A stretch of 64,000 bases of DNA from Daphnia pulex (GCF_021134715.1 NC_060018.1:9999501-10063500), one strand, 5' to 3'. Numbered from the stretch's first letter, positions 43,848 through 54,220 are shown. The notes: generated by a model not told the origin, from the letters alone. Numbers and translations: made by a program.

Positions 43848-45275
43848 TTATTTTCCGTTATTTTTTTTCATTTCAACAACTTTTTCACATTCTTCGGCCG
43901 ATTCTACAGTTTCTGGATAGGTTTTGTCGTTCAAATTGGGCCTATTCCAGACTAGATCTGCTATTTGCGGTTTTAGTCCGTTAAGCAACACGTCTTTCAA
44001 TGTTTCATTACGCAGTGCTACTACGTCTGCGTGACGACTTGTTGCTGCGTTTACGCCGTATGCAATTCTGTAGGTGTCGTCGATTCTGATTTTAAAATCT
44101 CTGACTCGTTCTGTTTCTTTTTGTTTGAGGGTCTTCAGTTGTTCCTTCTTCCTTGCTTTTGTTGTATTATCTGTTAGGCCGTCTAGTAGTGCTTGTTTCC
44201 ATACTGCATAAGTAGCTTTTTCGGCTGCTGTTAGAGAGTCGTTAAAGTTAGCGGCTGATTTGCTCATTCGTTCTTGGAAAAAACGTAGCTTTTGCACGTC
44301 TGTCCATGCTGCGTGTGTTGCTATGCGTTCGGCTATTTTAAACCATTCTTCGATTGCCATTTTTCCTTCGATTTCTCCGGTGAAAGCTGGTATTTCTTTC
44401 TTTACGTTCTGTGCATTTATGAATAATAGTCCGTTTTCTAGAATTTCAGCTTGCCTATCTACTGCTCCTTGCCAAGCAGTTACGGCTGCGTTTGTTAGGG
44501 CCATTTCGTCGTCGTCGTCGTCGTCGAAAATGTTTCCAAGTGTGGGGGCTTGTGCTCCAATTCTTGCTACTTGCTGATGAGGTTGGGCTAGGTGCTGCGT
44601 GGGTGGCAGGTGTACACGTCTGGGAGGTTGCGGTGGTACTTCTTCTTTTGGGTCGACTCGTCTTATATTTTCTTTTGGCTGGTCTTCTTTCAGGGGTTGG
44701 TTGGTGTTCGGTTTCTGTTCTTCCGCGTCGCGTGTGTCTCTGTGTGTGTTACACTGCCTACACTGTTCTTTGTCAGTTGTTATCGAGAGTGTTATAGGGG
44801 CGTGGCACTTTGCGCTCTCTGTCGTTCGTTGCTTCACCTGAGTTGGAAGGGCTGTTGCTCCTTCTTCAATTTCGTCGATTGAATCGAACAAGGTTACTAC
44901 CGGTGATTTTGCTGGGGCAACTTTAGGTGGATTGGGCTTGTCTGGGCCCTGTGAGCTTGCTCGGTCAGATTGTTCAACTACTTGCTTCTTTCTTTTATAT
45001 ATGGTAACTGTTGGGTCTATCAATTCTGCGTATTTGGCTTTTAAACTTTTTATGTCGTTCTCTAGGGTTTCTATTTCTTCCGGGTCTCTTTCTTTTGGCC
45101 GGGTAGTTCTGTTTAACAGGTATTGAATTCTGATTTCTGCTGTTGATATTTCTGTTTTAATCTTATTTTTTAGTTTTTCTAATTCTTCGGGGGTCAAAAT
45201 TTGTTTAGTCGGGGAAATTACAGAGTCGCCTTCTTGTGTCTTAGGCTTACGAAAAAAGTTTGGTATTTTGTGCAT
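43848..45275 (-). CDS. gag: intact Gag polyprotein (475 aa)
   Basis: A continuous minus frame from ATG 45275, 25 nt after the primer site, to TAA at 43848. Residues 30-85 are Lys/Glu-rich and probably a coiled coil. Residues 105-250 are Pro/Gln-rich and disordered. A run of six Asp is at 251-256. The structured gypsy-type gag core spans about 290-470 (IPAFTGEIEGKMAIEEWFKI, then LRFFQERMSKSAANF, VRDFKIRIDDTYRIAYG, VLLNGLKPQIADLVW). Gag forms the particle that holds the RNA. No CCHC knuckle is in frame. Just before the stop lies an A8 run (T8 at 43861-43868 on plus), and an adjacent frame stays open for about 50 more coiled-coil-like codons. Confidence 0.85.
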   Translation of the reverse strand: MHKIPNFFRKPKTQEGDSVISPTKQILTPEELEKLKNKIKTEISTAEIRIQYLLNRTTRPKERDPEEIETLENDIKSLKAKYAELIDPTVTIYKRKKQVVEQSDRASSQGPDKPNPPKVAPAKSPVVTLFDSIDEIEEGATALPTQVKQRTTESAKCHAPITLSITTDKEQCRQCNTHRDTRDAEEQKPNTNQPLKEDQPKENIRRVDPKEEVPPQPPRRVHLPPTQHLAQPHQQVARIGAQAPTLGNIFDDDDDDEMALTNAAVTAWQGAVDRQAEILENGLLFINAQNVKKEIPAFTGEIEGKMAIEEWFKIAERIATHAAWTDVQKLRFFQERMSKSAANFNDSLTAAEKATYAVWKQALLDGLTDNTTKARKKEQLKTLKQKETERVRDFKIRIDDTYRIAYGVNAATSRHADVVALRNETLKDVLLNGLKPQIADLVWNRPNLNDKTYPETVESAEECEKVVEMKKNNGK

Positions 45276-45315
45276 TACTTACATTTAATCTGTTCGGGTT
45301 GGCACGTTCACCAAA

Positions 45316-45731
45316 TGTAAGGCGCTTTTTGGGGGACTCGAAAAGGCGCGCTTACTTCGAAGAACGGTTCAAACATTTAGGCCGAACTAGTTTATTTGCT
45401 ACATAGCACAGAATACAAACTGAGAGAAAGAGAGAGTTTAACTTACAACTGTTGAGGACGAGTGAGATGACTAGTCTAACTCTTGGAGGGTGCGACGGGA
45501 GTTTATATATGTATTCCCGCGCGCCATTTTGGAATGGTTGTACGTATCGATTATTAAAGTAATTCCAAAATGGCGGGACAAAACGATCATGAGTCATGTG
45601 GGGTTATTCAAGCGGGTGTGAGAAACGATTGTGGTTATTAATAGACGAAGAGCATGAAGGGGGCGGGGTTACAGACGATACATCCAGTAAACGATATGCA
45701 CTCTTCTGGTCAGTCTCGGCTGCGCATTACA
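45316..45731 (-). mobile_element. 5' LTR of the gag-only element
   Basis: Read on the minus strand it starts TGTAAT and ends TTACA, a short perfect inverted terminus. A TATATAAA-type box lies near 45500-45510. The primer site follows immediately. It shows the full 416-bp LTR length. Confidence 0.85.
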
Positions 45732-45824
45732 TAATCATGCCAACAAAGAGACCAAGGGCAGCAAAATTAATTTCAAATTTTGTATTTAGAATATAAATTA
45801 ATTAATTAATAAAACCATACTATA

Positions 45825-46010
45825 CCAGCGACAAGCCCATCATCAACCTGGATAGCAATCATGAGATAGGAGTCCCGAGTGATGCGATGGTAGACGCAGG
45901 GATCGACAGTGCTCTGGGAAAGGCAAAACGAAGAAGAGCGGTGTGGAGCAACTGGTTTAAAATAACTCAAATAAGAGATGCTTTAATAGCACATAGTATC
46001 CTGTCCCACC
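45825..46010 (+). other. coding-like plus-strand stretch
   Basis: An open plus frame just outside the 5' LTR reads SDKPIINLDSNHEIGVPSD then AMVDAGIDSALGKAKRRRAV and WSNWF. Its acidic-then-basic composition recalls the linker between integrase and reverse transcriptase in copia polyproteins, and copia material follows on the opposite strand. The similarity is only in style, so this is uncertain. Confidence 0.25.
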
Positions 46011-46294
46011 GACGGAATTGACTTGAAGTGGGCCGACAAGATCAGAAAAATCAGTTTACTAACAATGTCAGCAGTGTATGTGGTACGAGAGAACGGCCTC
46101 TCTTGCATTTCGCCAAGTTTGCATCCATGACATCTTACATGTAGTTTTCGCCCACCAGGAGTGATGGTCAAACCACTCACGCCAACTCTAGACGCCATCC
46201 GTTGAACTGCTCTACCGTTGAATCCTTCATGTGTGTGTTTTCTAGTAGTGAGTAGAAGTGTTTGAATTATTGTGTGTCGAATCCAACAAATCAC
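45983..46294 (-). pseudogene. copia GAG-pre-integrase fragment
   Basis: An open minus frame with THEGFNGRAVQRMAS, LTITPGGRKLHVRCHGCKLG and EMQERPFSRT. This matches the GAG-pre-integrase and integrase zinc-binding start of copia polyproteins (WHxRxGHxNxRAVxRM, CxGCxLGKMxxxPF). After about 100 codons the frame breaks, with GYYVLLK in another frame. No catalytic integrase residues follow. A short relic of a copia element independent of the gag remnants elsewhere. Confidence 0.62.
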
Positions 46295-46385
46295 CTCATT
46301 GGTGAGTTATAAAGAATTGTCAATCCTATGGTTATAAGGACAAATAAAATACAGACTCTACTTGAGTTTAAAATTTAAAGTAAGC

Positions 46386-46420
46386 TCGTTATATTATTCT
46401 TACAGGTTATGGGCCCAGAT
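46386..46420 (+). other. second copia-type primer binding site
   Basis: TTCTTACA directly precedes GGTTATGGGCCCAGA, the same tRNA-iMet-type site as at 18.34 kb, again after an LTR-like CA end. No gag follows it directly, so it marks another copia relic. Confidence 0.5.
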
Positions 46421-46559
46421 TTCATCCTACCGTAAACGAATACGAGAGACCGTTCCCACTTTAGACTCCCTAGTTAGGATGACTGTGGACAGACGCCTGT
46501 CCCACTTATTTAGACGGGGTCGAAAAATGGGGAAGAATTCATTTAAAAATTAACAAATA

Positions 46560-48120
46560 AATTGAGCCGTTAGCTATTTAAGTAAGGGACAATTAAAACA
46601 TAGTTTCTTAAAGAAATATTGTTTAATAAAAAAGTTTTCTTATACTTTAAGTTTTGGACAGTGAATGCAAGAGAAAAGGGGGAGTTTTACTTATTTGGAT
46701 CTTTACCTTACGGGTATCTTTCAAATCAATTTTGAGCCATCCCCATGATTGGCGCTTTGACTTTGACTCTCCCCTAACACGCCCGCCTATAGTGAAAAGT
46801 CACCCCTCGTTACTGTCTAACTTGGCCCCAAAAAACAACATTTTGCAAAATCAAGATTGCGAATAAAATTGAAGCAGTAAAATTATTTCCTTTTGAGTAA
46901 TTATTTATTAATGGCTAACCTAGAGTTTTACAATAGTTTTAACTGAATAGTTGTATAATAAATCTGAAAAATTTCACCCAGAAGAGAAAAAAATTTGTGA
47001 ATTTTTTCTACTGTTTTTTATTTTTAAAATAACTCGTCATATATTCCACTTAAGTGTTTCAAATTTTAACACCATGCGCGGACAATAAAAAAAACTTATC
47101 TTATAAAAATAAAAAATGTATTTCAATTTTTTCAATTTTTTAGGCCACTGTATAATATGGGACGGTGTATACAAAGTGGGGACGGTCTCCCAATATCAGA
47201 ATGGCTCGAAATTATTAAAGATATTAGAATGACTCTTTGGTGCTATAGAGCAATTAAGAAAGTTCGATAGAACTCAATTTGTGGGAGAATGGGGCAATTG
47301 AGGTAGTTTGTAAGTTGGCACCCACCAGTTTTCGTCCTCTTGAGATCGAGGGATGGCATTTTAAAAATTACCAGTAATACTTTTTAATAAAAATGAGCAT
47401 CTTTAAAAAATATAACGGAAAAAGTCCATGTAGTATGGATACAGCAAAAAAAAATTTGGGCCCTTAAATCGTGTCGTCCATTTCGTTTTCTTTTTTCTTT
47501 TGTGGACTTCCCTGGTTAACTTAAAATTTATAAAAAATAAGTTCTGAAAGTAAATTCTTTCTTCTTTCAGAAACCGTTTTTTTTTTAATTTTTACTAACA
47601 AAATTATTGCTTGAAAACGCAAAAATAACAAAGAAACCTTTTCTCGGGCAACTTGTGTGACTGGGTTAGAGATGGGAGGAGAAATTTTTCGGAAATTTAG
47701 TTGATGACGTCATCGCCAGGTGTTCTTTTAGCCCATAAGAATAACATGGGTCGTCCTACCGCGCGTACATGAGCATGTTGCCCCTTGACTCGACCCACCC
47801 TCCTTCATTTTCAAAGCGCTTTTGATATTAATTAAAACAAATTGTCATAAACTATAAATACGCTTTTGATAGCTGATTTTTTCTTCTTTTTTTTAAGCCT
47901 AGCGGGGATAAGAAATATTGAGAAATTAAGAACTGGGGGCTTAAAAACAAAAAAGTGCCAACTAGTACAACTCTCCCCTCCATGGAAGCATAACATGGAA
48001 ATAATGTTCACTCTCAAACAAATAAGAATAATTCAAGACTAATAGACGAGTTTATTCAAGGTGAAGACAATTAACCATGAGAAAATCTTAGAAGGTGAAA
48101 GGTGCTCTTCGTTTAGTCAC
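46560..48120. other. no gene seen
   Basis: AT-rich with A/T runs. Short frames lack motifs. Confidence 0.45.
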
Positions 48121-48139
48121 CAAATAGAAAATCATTAAT

Positions 48140-49240
48140 GAATGGAGAATGATGGCAACGGCAATTTTCTCATATTCAATTTCTGTGATGAGAATAGAAA
48201 GCTTACAGTTCTCAACTGCAGAGCAAGTTATGATATGTGGAATCGATTACAAAACCGGTATCTTCAATAGTTTGCAGATAATAAGCATCTCTTGCGCAGA
48301 GACTTTATGAATCGGAGACGAGACCTGAATCGAGAGTCAAAAATCAAGATTTTATGATTCTCATTACTGAGCTAGAATCCAAAGCCGATGAACTCAATGA
48401 TCTTGAAGTGATGGTAACAAAAAGCATCTCTCCGTTACCTAATATTCTTTGGATTGTTTCTCATCCAGTTTAATTGCGCAACATTTCGGGTAAACGAGGT
48501 GACTAAACACCATCTTATTTTACTACCATTTTGTGAAGTATTCCTGAACAGTTTGCAAATCTCACCTCTATTTGGAACAATCTCCAGACGGTGATAGAAC
48601 AATGGAGTTCTGCGTGCTCGTATTGTTGGGGAAGAAAGAAGGTTCAACAACAGTCAAGGGCATTCAAACTCTCGTTTAGTGACTACGGACAATCAGCCCA
48701 AAACTAATTCTAACGGGAATTCTGCACTAATTGAACACGAATCGCGTGAAAGAGGACATTTCTGAGGAGGAAGAGTTCAGTCAAGAGGCCACATCAGTAG
48801 TGGAATTAATCTAGATCTTGTTTCGTGCTCATACTGCGGTAAATACCGCCATCTTGAATTTGATGCCACCCCCGTTCAGCAAATGAAAGCGAGAAAACCA
48901 ATAAAGCTCTTTTCACTACAAACGATCAACACCCTAAAGACGATCAATATCCATCTAATTCGTACAGGAAGAGAGTTGATTGTTCCCTTATCTCGTCTTG
49001 TTGCTTGTTGCTGCGATTTCAAAAGACATTTACCTTAATTCGGGTGCTACTAGGCACATGAGTGGGGATGAATCTCTGGTAACTGATCTCCATATCATCC
49101 CCAACAATAGCTGGCCTGTCAATCATGATCTGTCATCTCAAAATCGATGTAAAGTTTCACACAGTAAAACTCGCGTCAATTTTTTGACGTCGTTAAGGAT
49201 TACATTCAGAGATAGCCCTACAATGCCATGTAGTGCTTAA
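48140..49240 (+). pseudogene. copia gag-protease remnant
   Basis: Broken plus-strand copia coding. At 48190-48420 are NCRASYDMWNRLQNRY, DNKHLLRRDFMN and LITELESKADELNDLE (gag core). Near 48823-48855 is CSYCGKYRHLEF, a knuckle that has lost its last Cys. An open frame at 48980-49240 has LNSGATRHMSGDESLVTDLH, the copia aspartic protease start, in which the catalytic Asp of DSGATRHM is Asn. Stops and frame changes separate the pieces. The order gag, knuckle, protease is preserved, but integrase and reverse transcriptase are missing. Confidence 0.7.
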
Positions 49241-50500
49241 TGTACCAACCACAAACATAAACACTTGTTACTACGATACACCTCACTAAGGTATTTATGC
49301 TGTTTTCAAATAAAATGTCAAATGTGGCACACAAATTCTCAGAGATTGGTGAAGATGAAGCAGATTATTTAAAAACATTTTAAGTCTTTCTTTATTCAAA
49401 ATCTTCTTCATTCTTTACCATCTGTTTTAATATTTGGTATGTTGAAAAGATTTTGAAGAGCGACATTCACATAACACGATTTTTCAAATTTCGAGTTCTA
49501 TATGAAATAGTAAGGTTCTTTTTTGAGAGTAAAATAAATTTTTCGTGTTGGAAAACTGAACTCACCTATACTCTATGAGATACACTTTCCACCAATGTCC
49601 ACTTTGGACAGTATTACTTTTTGATTCGGAAAACGTCTGCGGATACTTTACTGGACGACAAATTTTTTATTATTTGGAAATGATTGGCGCCATATGCGGA
49701 TTTTTCATTTTCTTTAGAAATTAAGTAGGCCAGTTACTTTCTCCGGTTCAACGATGGAGTCGGCTTTCGATAATTTGTAAAAGCTATTTTAGCTTTTATG
49801 TTAGCTGTTTCATTACTGGTGAATGGCAATAGCACGGTAACTGGTAGAGGCACATCAATATGATTCAAAGGTACTTTGTTGCTTATGAGAGAAGTGGCCG
49901 TTCTTTTAGTAGATGTTTCCTGTCAATCACGAATCATATTTCGTGGAAGAGACACAGGCGAGGATGGGGAATACTACAGAAGGAGAACCTGCAGATTTGA
50001 GATCTGCAATTGCAACCTCCTGAAGAGAATGGACTAGATGTTAGGGTTGTTTGTTTTTCCCTTTTTTAGTTGTTGTCCTAGTTGTATTCGATATATTTTT
50101 GTTTTTAATTGTACATGTTTTTTTTTTTAACAGCCACAGTGTATACACACATTTTTTTTCCATCAAACTCTCTTGTAAAGAATAAGACGGGCCTTGGAAA
50201 ATCGGAGAAAATCGTCCTTTACGTGCTTCGAGGTGGTTTCAGCACTTACAACATACGACACCCAGCGATGTTACGACCGGTCAAAACTGGAGAATGCAGA
50301 AGTCAAAAACTAAATATGGACAGGATTATTCTCCCCCATCCCGAATATTAAAAAAAATGCGATTCACTTCAAATCGACCTCACCCGTCAAATTATAGGTA
50401 CAAGGGATTTAATTGTGGCAAGTTAGTCGACCGTTTTTGAAGTTACTTGCACGATGTCTCCAACTGTGAATTTTGACTGACAAATGGGATGATTTTTAAT
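49241..50500. other. no gene seen
   Basis: AT-rich. A TGTTAGGGTTGT word at about 50039 after a purine-rich stretch could be the start of a copia 3' LTR, but no matching copy is seen. Confidence 0.35.
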
Positions 50501-50505
50501 AAGAT

Positions 50506-50542
50506 GAATTAAACGAAAATTAAGTTAATTTTCGTTTAATTC
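50506..50542. repeat. perfect 18-bp-arm palindrome
   Basis: GAATTAAACGAAAATTAA (50506-50523) and its exact reverse complement (50525-50542) are separated by one G. Confidence 0.95.
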
Positions 50543-50564
50543 GTTTTGTTTACTTGTTCGTTTA

Positions 50565-51000
50565 ATTGTTCCAAACGTCAGCCAAAAAAACTGACGTTAA
50601 AAAAAAATGTCAAAGTCAAACATAACGGGAATATCTCATGTAAAATTGCAACGTCAAAACGTCAAACGTCAACAAAAAAATCTTACGTCAAAAGTCATGA
50701 CTTAACACTAGACATTTTGCATTACCTTATTTCGATCAAAATTTTTTCAAAATACTACTTGAAAGACAATTTGGAAAAAAACTTAACTGATAGTTTAGCT
50801 GACACATCAGAAGGTCATCTGTTGTTACAGAAAATTATCAGACAAAAAAAAGGTTGTTTTAATTTTTTTTATTTTGACTACAAATTGTCGTTTTTACGCT
50901 TCCAAAACGTCAAACGTCAACGTCAGTGATTATTGGGGGACTACGTCAAAAGTCACCAACACGTCAAAATGTTCAAAAAAATTACTTAAGTAAAAAAATG
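50565..51000. repeat. cluster of ACGTCAAA/ACGTCAG words
   Basis: About ten copies of ACGTCAAA, AACGTCAAACGTCAA or ACGTCAG occur in two groups, 50569-50700 and 50890-50990, mostly in the same orientation. The 127-codon plus frame running through them (50546-50929) is Lys-rich because of this composition, and I do not treat it as a gene. Confidence 0.7.
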
Positions 51001-51167
51001 ACGTTCATTTCACTGAATTAACCAAACCTATCTTGCTAGAACAGAATGCTTTGCGATCGCCGTTAACCAAAATATACCTGAAACTTCAAATGGCAACAAC
51101 AGACATTACATTGTTCTCTTACAACGTAACCTCATAACAAAATCATCGCAATCATCTCAATCATCAG

Positions 51168-51587
51168 TCAATCATCACATTCACGTAATAATGCAACATT
51201 CCTGGCAGATATTTTACGGCCTTTAGCAGTACGCAAATTTTCGGGTCTTTGCAGAGAAATTCCCCAGATGGAGTAATTTTCCAAGAGCCAATTTCTCGGA
51301 TGATACAAACACCTGAAGTTTGAAACTAGAATGAATAAATAAAATGGTATTGAAAAGTGGCTGTAAATTCTTTCTACAAACATTACCTTTTCAACAACAA
51401 AAAATGAAGCAAGACTTACCACGACAGAAATTTGTGTCCATTTCCTTGTTACGTAAGTTAGGTAGATGAAAACTTTCAAAGATTTTTCCAGCAAAGGGCC
51501 GAATAGTCGACTGACAACAACCAATACTTGCTCGAGAACAATGTCGAACATCTCCTCTTCCGAATTTCGGTGATGTGAAGTGTCCAC
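51168..51587 (-). CDS. unrecognised small two-exon gene (tentative)
   Basis: The minus-strand ATG at 51587 opens MDTSHHRNSEEEMFDIVLEQ then VLVVVSRLFGPLLEKSLKVF and YVTRKWTQISVV, up to a GTAAGT donor near 51419. An acceptor AACTTCAG lies near 51315. Joined in phase 0 it adds VFVSSEKLALGKLLHLG and stops; in another phase a longer frame (NWLLENYSIWGISLQRPENL) runs to TGA at 51168. I cannot choose between the two. No family is recognised. Confidence 0.3.
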   Translation of the reverse strand: MDTSHHRNSEEEMFDIVLEQVLVVVSRLFGPLLEKSLKVFIYLTYVTRKWTQISVVVSLASFFVVEKVMFVERIYSHFSIPFYLFILVSNFRCLYHPRNWLLENYSIWGISLQRPENLRTAKGRKISARNVALLRECDD

Positions 51588-51924
51588 TGATGGATGTCCA
51601 TTGGTCTTTACATTTTTGTCGTTAAATTAACGTACAAATTCTAAACGTAGATATGCGTTCAATTGCTGTATCTATAGCATATGTATGAGCGGCGCATCTA
51701 TAGCCACTCAATGTTGGGTTTACTACTACAATGTAGTTTTGGATGTAGGTATGTCGTCTGTTTCATTCAATCTAGAAAACAGGAAAACTAAAAAATTACG
51801 TGGTTTACTATTCCAAAGACAAATTGTTGAAAAACCTACTGTATGCAGATAAAGTTATGGAGTAATCTCTGTTTGATTTGATTTCTAATAATTTTTTTTT
51901 AATTTTGTATGTGTAGAATGAAAA

Positions 51925-52885
51925 CTAAACGATAAGTTTCAGTGCCACCCAAAGATATTACATTGGAAAATCCAAACTTCAAAATGGACCAAATCAGCCT
52001 GATTCCAAAAGAGTATTTTTTAGTTGTTGGAAGGTAAAGCAACTGACACGACCCACCATTTCCGAGCCGAATAATTGTACTACAAATTTTAAGTTTTCCT
52101 ATTTTATCAAATGTTTCATTTTCATCTTACTTCGATAATTTGGATATTAAACAACTTGAGGGTAAAATAATGGTTTAGCTTAATTAAATTATTTTGATTT
52201 TAAGCAACTTGAGGGTAAAGTAATGGTTTAGCTTAATTAAATTATTTTGATTTTAAGCAACTTGAGGGAAGAATAATCACTATAGCTTAGTTAATTCTAA
52301 GCGATAAGTAGTTGATAGTAGTAAGTTGATAAGTAATTTGAGAGCAGAATAATGGCGCTATAATTATTAGGGTATAGTATGACAGAAAAAGGAGATATCA
52401 ACAAAAAATTGTACGACAGAAGTTTATTGCATATTTGACGCTTTTGTCGATGCCAGATACTCCATTCGTGGATTGATACGCTGTCGTTGAAAATCCCATA
52501 ATCTCTCAACATTTTACCGGTTGGATTGCATTCTGGGAAAATATCTCCCCGGAACAAGGATTACAATTCTTCTGTTCCATCTGGCTAACTTTACTCTAAG
52601 CCCAGTCCATTTCGTAATATATAATTGATTTTATTTAAATCCAAAAACTATTTGGTTAAAAAAAAATTTCAGGCAATGTTTGTAGTTTATGCCGAAAATT
52701 CGAGGTTCCTCCCTGCAATCTTTTCTTTTTCTGCCATGGAAGTGTTAATGACAAAAAAAAGGATACGCAACCATTCCATTCAACTCATTCTTTTCTGGGG
52801 AAGAATTGAAGAGACCCATATAAACCCTTTTGTGCTGCAGTACACCCCAACAGTGGAAGGATTTCTACTTCAATGTGTTTAGTGG
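51925..52885 (+). pseudogene. second copy of the unrecognised three-exon family
   Basis: Diverged plus-strand copy of the 8.6-9.6 kb gene, with matching blocks in the same order. Block 1 (51940-52100): MDQISLIPKEYFLVVGR, then in a shifted frame HHFRAE, TAA, LYYK, against IPHEYLFAVGR and FHRFRCEAFYYK. Block 2 (about 52400-52490): CIFDAFVDARYSIRGLIRC against TFDAHADARSAISEMTKC. Block 3 (52673-52878, after TTTCAG): AMFVVYAEN, AMEVLMTK and TPTVEGFL against ADFIIKAEK, LLMTK and TPTVHGYL. The cysteine cluster of copy 1 is absent. Frameshifts and a stop make it a pseudogene. Confidence 0.55.
52152..52305. repeat. 53-bp tandem repeat, three copies
   Basis: Units start CAACTTGAGGG at 52152, 52205 and 52258. 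The first two are nearly identical, the third diverges after about 30 bp. It lies between blocks 1 and 2 of the three-exon family copy, i.e. in what would be an intron. Confidence 0.9.
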
Positions 52886-53049
52886 AAACAAATATACTTT
52901 CGGAATATATAAATTTGATTCATTCTTGGCTTACATGACGTTCCTTGTGGGTATTATTATGGCGAGTTTCGGTCCAAAAACAATTATCTGGTGGTTCCGT
53001 GCATTTTTTAAATGTATTACTAGAGGAGGCAGGGGAGGGTGTTATTGAT

Positions 53050-53620
53050 TAATGAAATTTTTTGTGAGACAATTTGATTGTATAATTTGAGTCTAATTAT
53101 CGTACTTTTAGAGGAAGTTACCCTGTTCTGAAAGGTGGGAGATCAATTTATCTCAAACCAATCTTCATATAAATGATCTTTATTTGATTCATAAAAAGTG
53201 AAATTTCTGTTCTTTTTTACTTACTACTGGCTTTTTCAAACCATCTGCGGTATCCCTGAGATCAAGAGCGTGAATTGGCGTCAACTTTACATTAAATAAT
53301 ACTTTTTTCATTCATTTTATCTGTTCACATCTCAAACTGCAGACGTGTCCTTTTAATTCATAAAAATTTTTTTTTTTTTTGAAAAATAAACTATAGGGTC
53401 TGAAAAAGGGGGAACCCAGGCGTTGTGAATCCTGTTATAAAATAAAAAAAAGTGTTTGATAATAAAGGCAAACAAATTTTTTTTGAAATTTTTTTTGAAA
53501 AATGTAGCATTTACTGTCGGGGATTCCATTGAGGATGAAAAGGAAAGATAAAGTAAAGGAGGCTTATTGCATGTTTGGATGCGGAAAATCTTACCTTGGC
53601 TGAATCCTTCAAGTAGATCA
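53050..53620. other. no gene seen
   Basis: AT-rich with long T runs near 53370 and 53480. Nothing supported. Confidence 0.45.
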
Positions 53621-53624
53621 TTCC

Positions 53625-53790
53625 CGGAATGTTAATGCTCTTGCCCGATGCGGATTGAGTGCAGATACCACGTCTTTGACGGAGTTATGGCAGACCGTGG
53701 GTGGATCTTTGAGGTTGAGGGCAAGCGACTTGGTTGCCGAAATAATCGAGCACAAACCATCAACGATGGATTTACCAGGAACAAAATAAA
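53625..53790 (+). other. coding-like stretch, unrecognised
   Basis: A plus frame of about 55 codons reads FRNVNALARCGLSADTTSLT, then ELWQTVGGSLRLRASDLVAE, and ends TAA. Its composition is globular-like and less AT-rich than its surroundings, but it has no start codon, splice partner or family match. Confidence 0.22.
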
Positions 53791-53899
53791 ATTGGATGTA
53801 AACATTTTTTAAATTTGGCAAGGAATTTAAAAAATGGTTTTACCGATTGAAGTATAGGGTTTTTGGTACTGGCGGGCGGTTGGTGAAATTTTAACAAGG

Positions 53900-54220
53900 A
53901 TGGAGGCAAAGTTGGGTGAATTCGGCGAGCGTGAACAAATTATCGACCGCTTTGATGAGAGGCTGAGTCACAGCGGTTCAAATATCGTGATTGCGCTGGC
54001 TTCGCCGTCCAAGCGGAAACGATTCTTGCCCTGGTTGGCGGATGAATCGCGATCGCATGGGGTGCAGGGAAAGAGAATGAACCACAGAGCTTCTTGTGCC
54101 TCTTTTTCCTGCCTCAGAAAAAGACTGACCTCAGCTGTAACTGGTATCATTCTGGCGGTCGTGTTTTCTTCACTCTTGACAGCGGTGCGTTCATTTTTTC
54201 CTCACTCTTGACAGTGGCTG
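53900..54220. other. coding-like stretch of uncertain strand
   Basis: GC-richer block with a 103-codon plus frame (MEAKLGEFGEREQIIDRFDE) and a 60-codon minus frame. Neither has a recognised motif. It may be a host exon relic. Confidence 0.2.

Larger units (their letters stand above)
41497..45731 (-). mobile_element. gypsy-type LTR retrotransposon, gag only
   Basis: Minus-strand element with two LTR copies, 45316-45731 (5', complete) and 41497-41855 (3', lacking its last 57 bp). It has a primer site TTTGGTGAACGTGCC at 45301-45315, a polypurine tract CAAAGAAAGGAGGTG next to the 3' LTR (41856-41870), and one intact gag frame. The remaining 2 kb interior has only decayed coding relics and no protease, reverse transcriptase or integrase that I can see. 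The shared 359 bp of the LTRs read as identical, so insertion was recent although the interior is decayed. The element was therefore probably mobilised by proteins from elsewhere. Confidence 0.85.

Noticed and set aside
40560..45800. Single large element spanning the repeat-tailed gene and the LTR retrotransposon
   Set aside because: The LTR, primer site and polypurine tract delimit the retrotransposon at 41497-45731; the repeat gene lies outside and appears independent.
50546..50929. 127-codon plus-strand frame
   Set aside because: Its Lys-rich reading comes from the ACGTCAAA word cluster and A runs; no domain, no splice sites.
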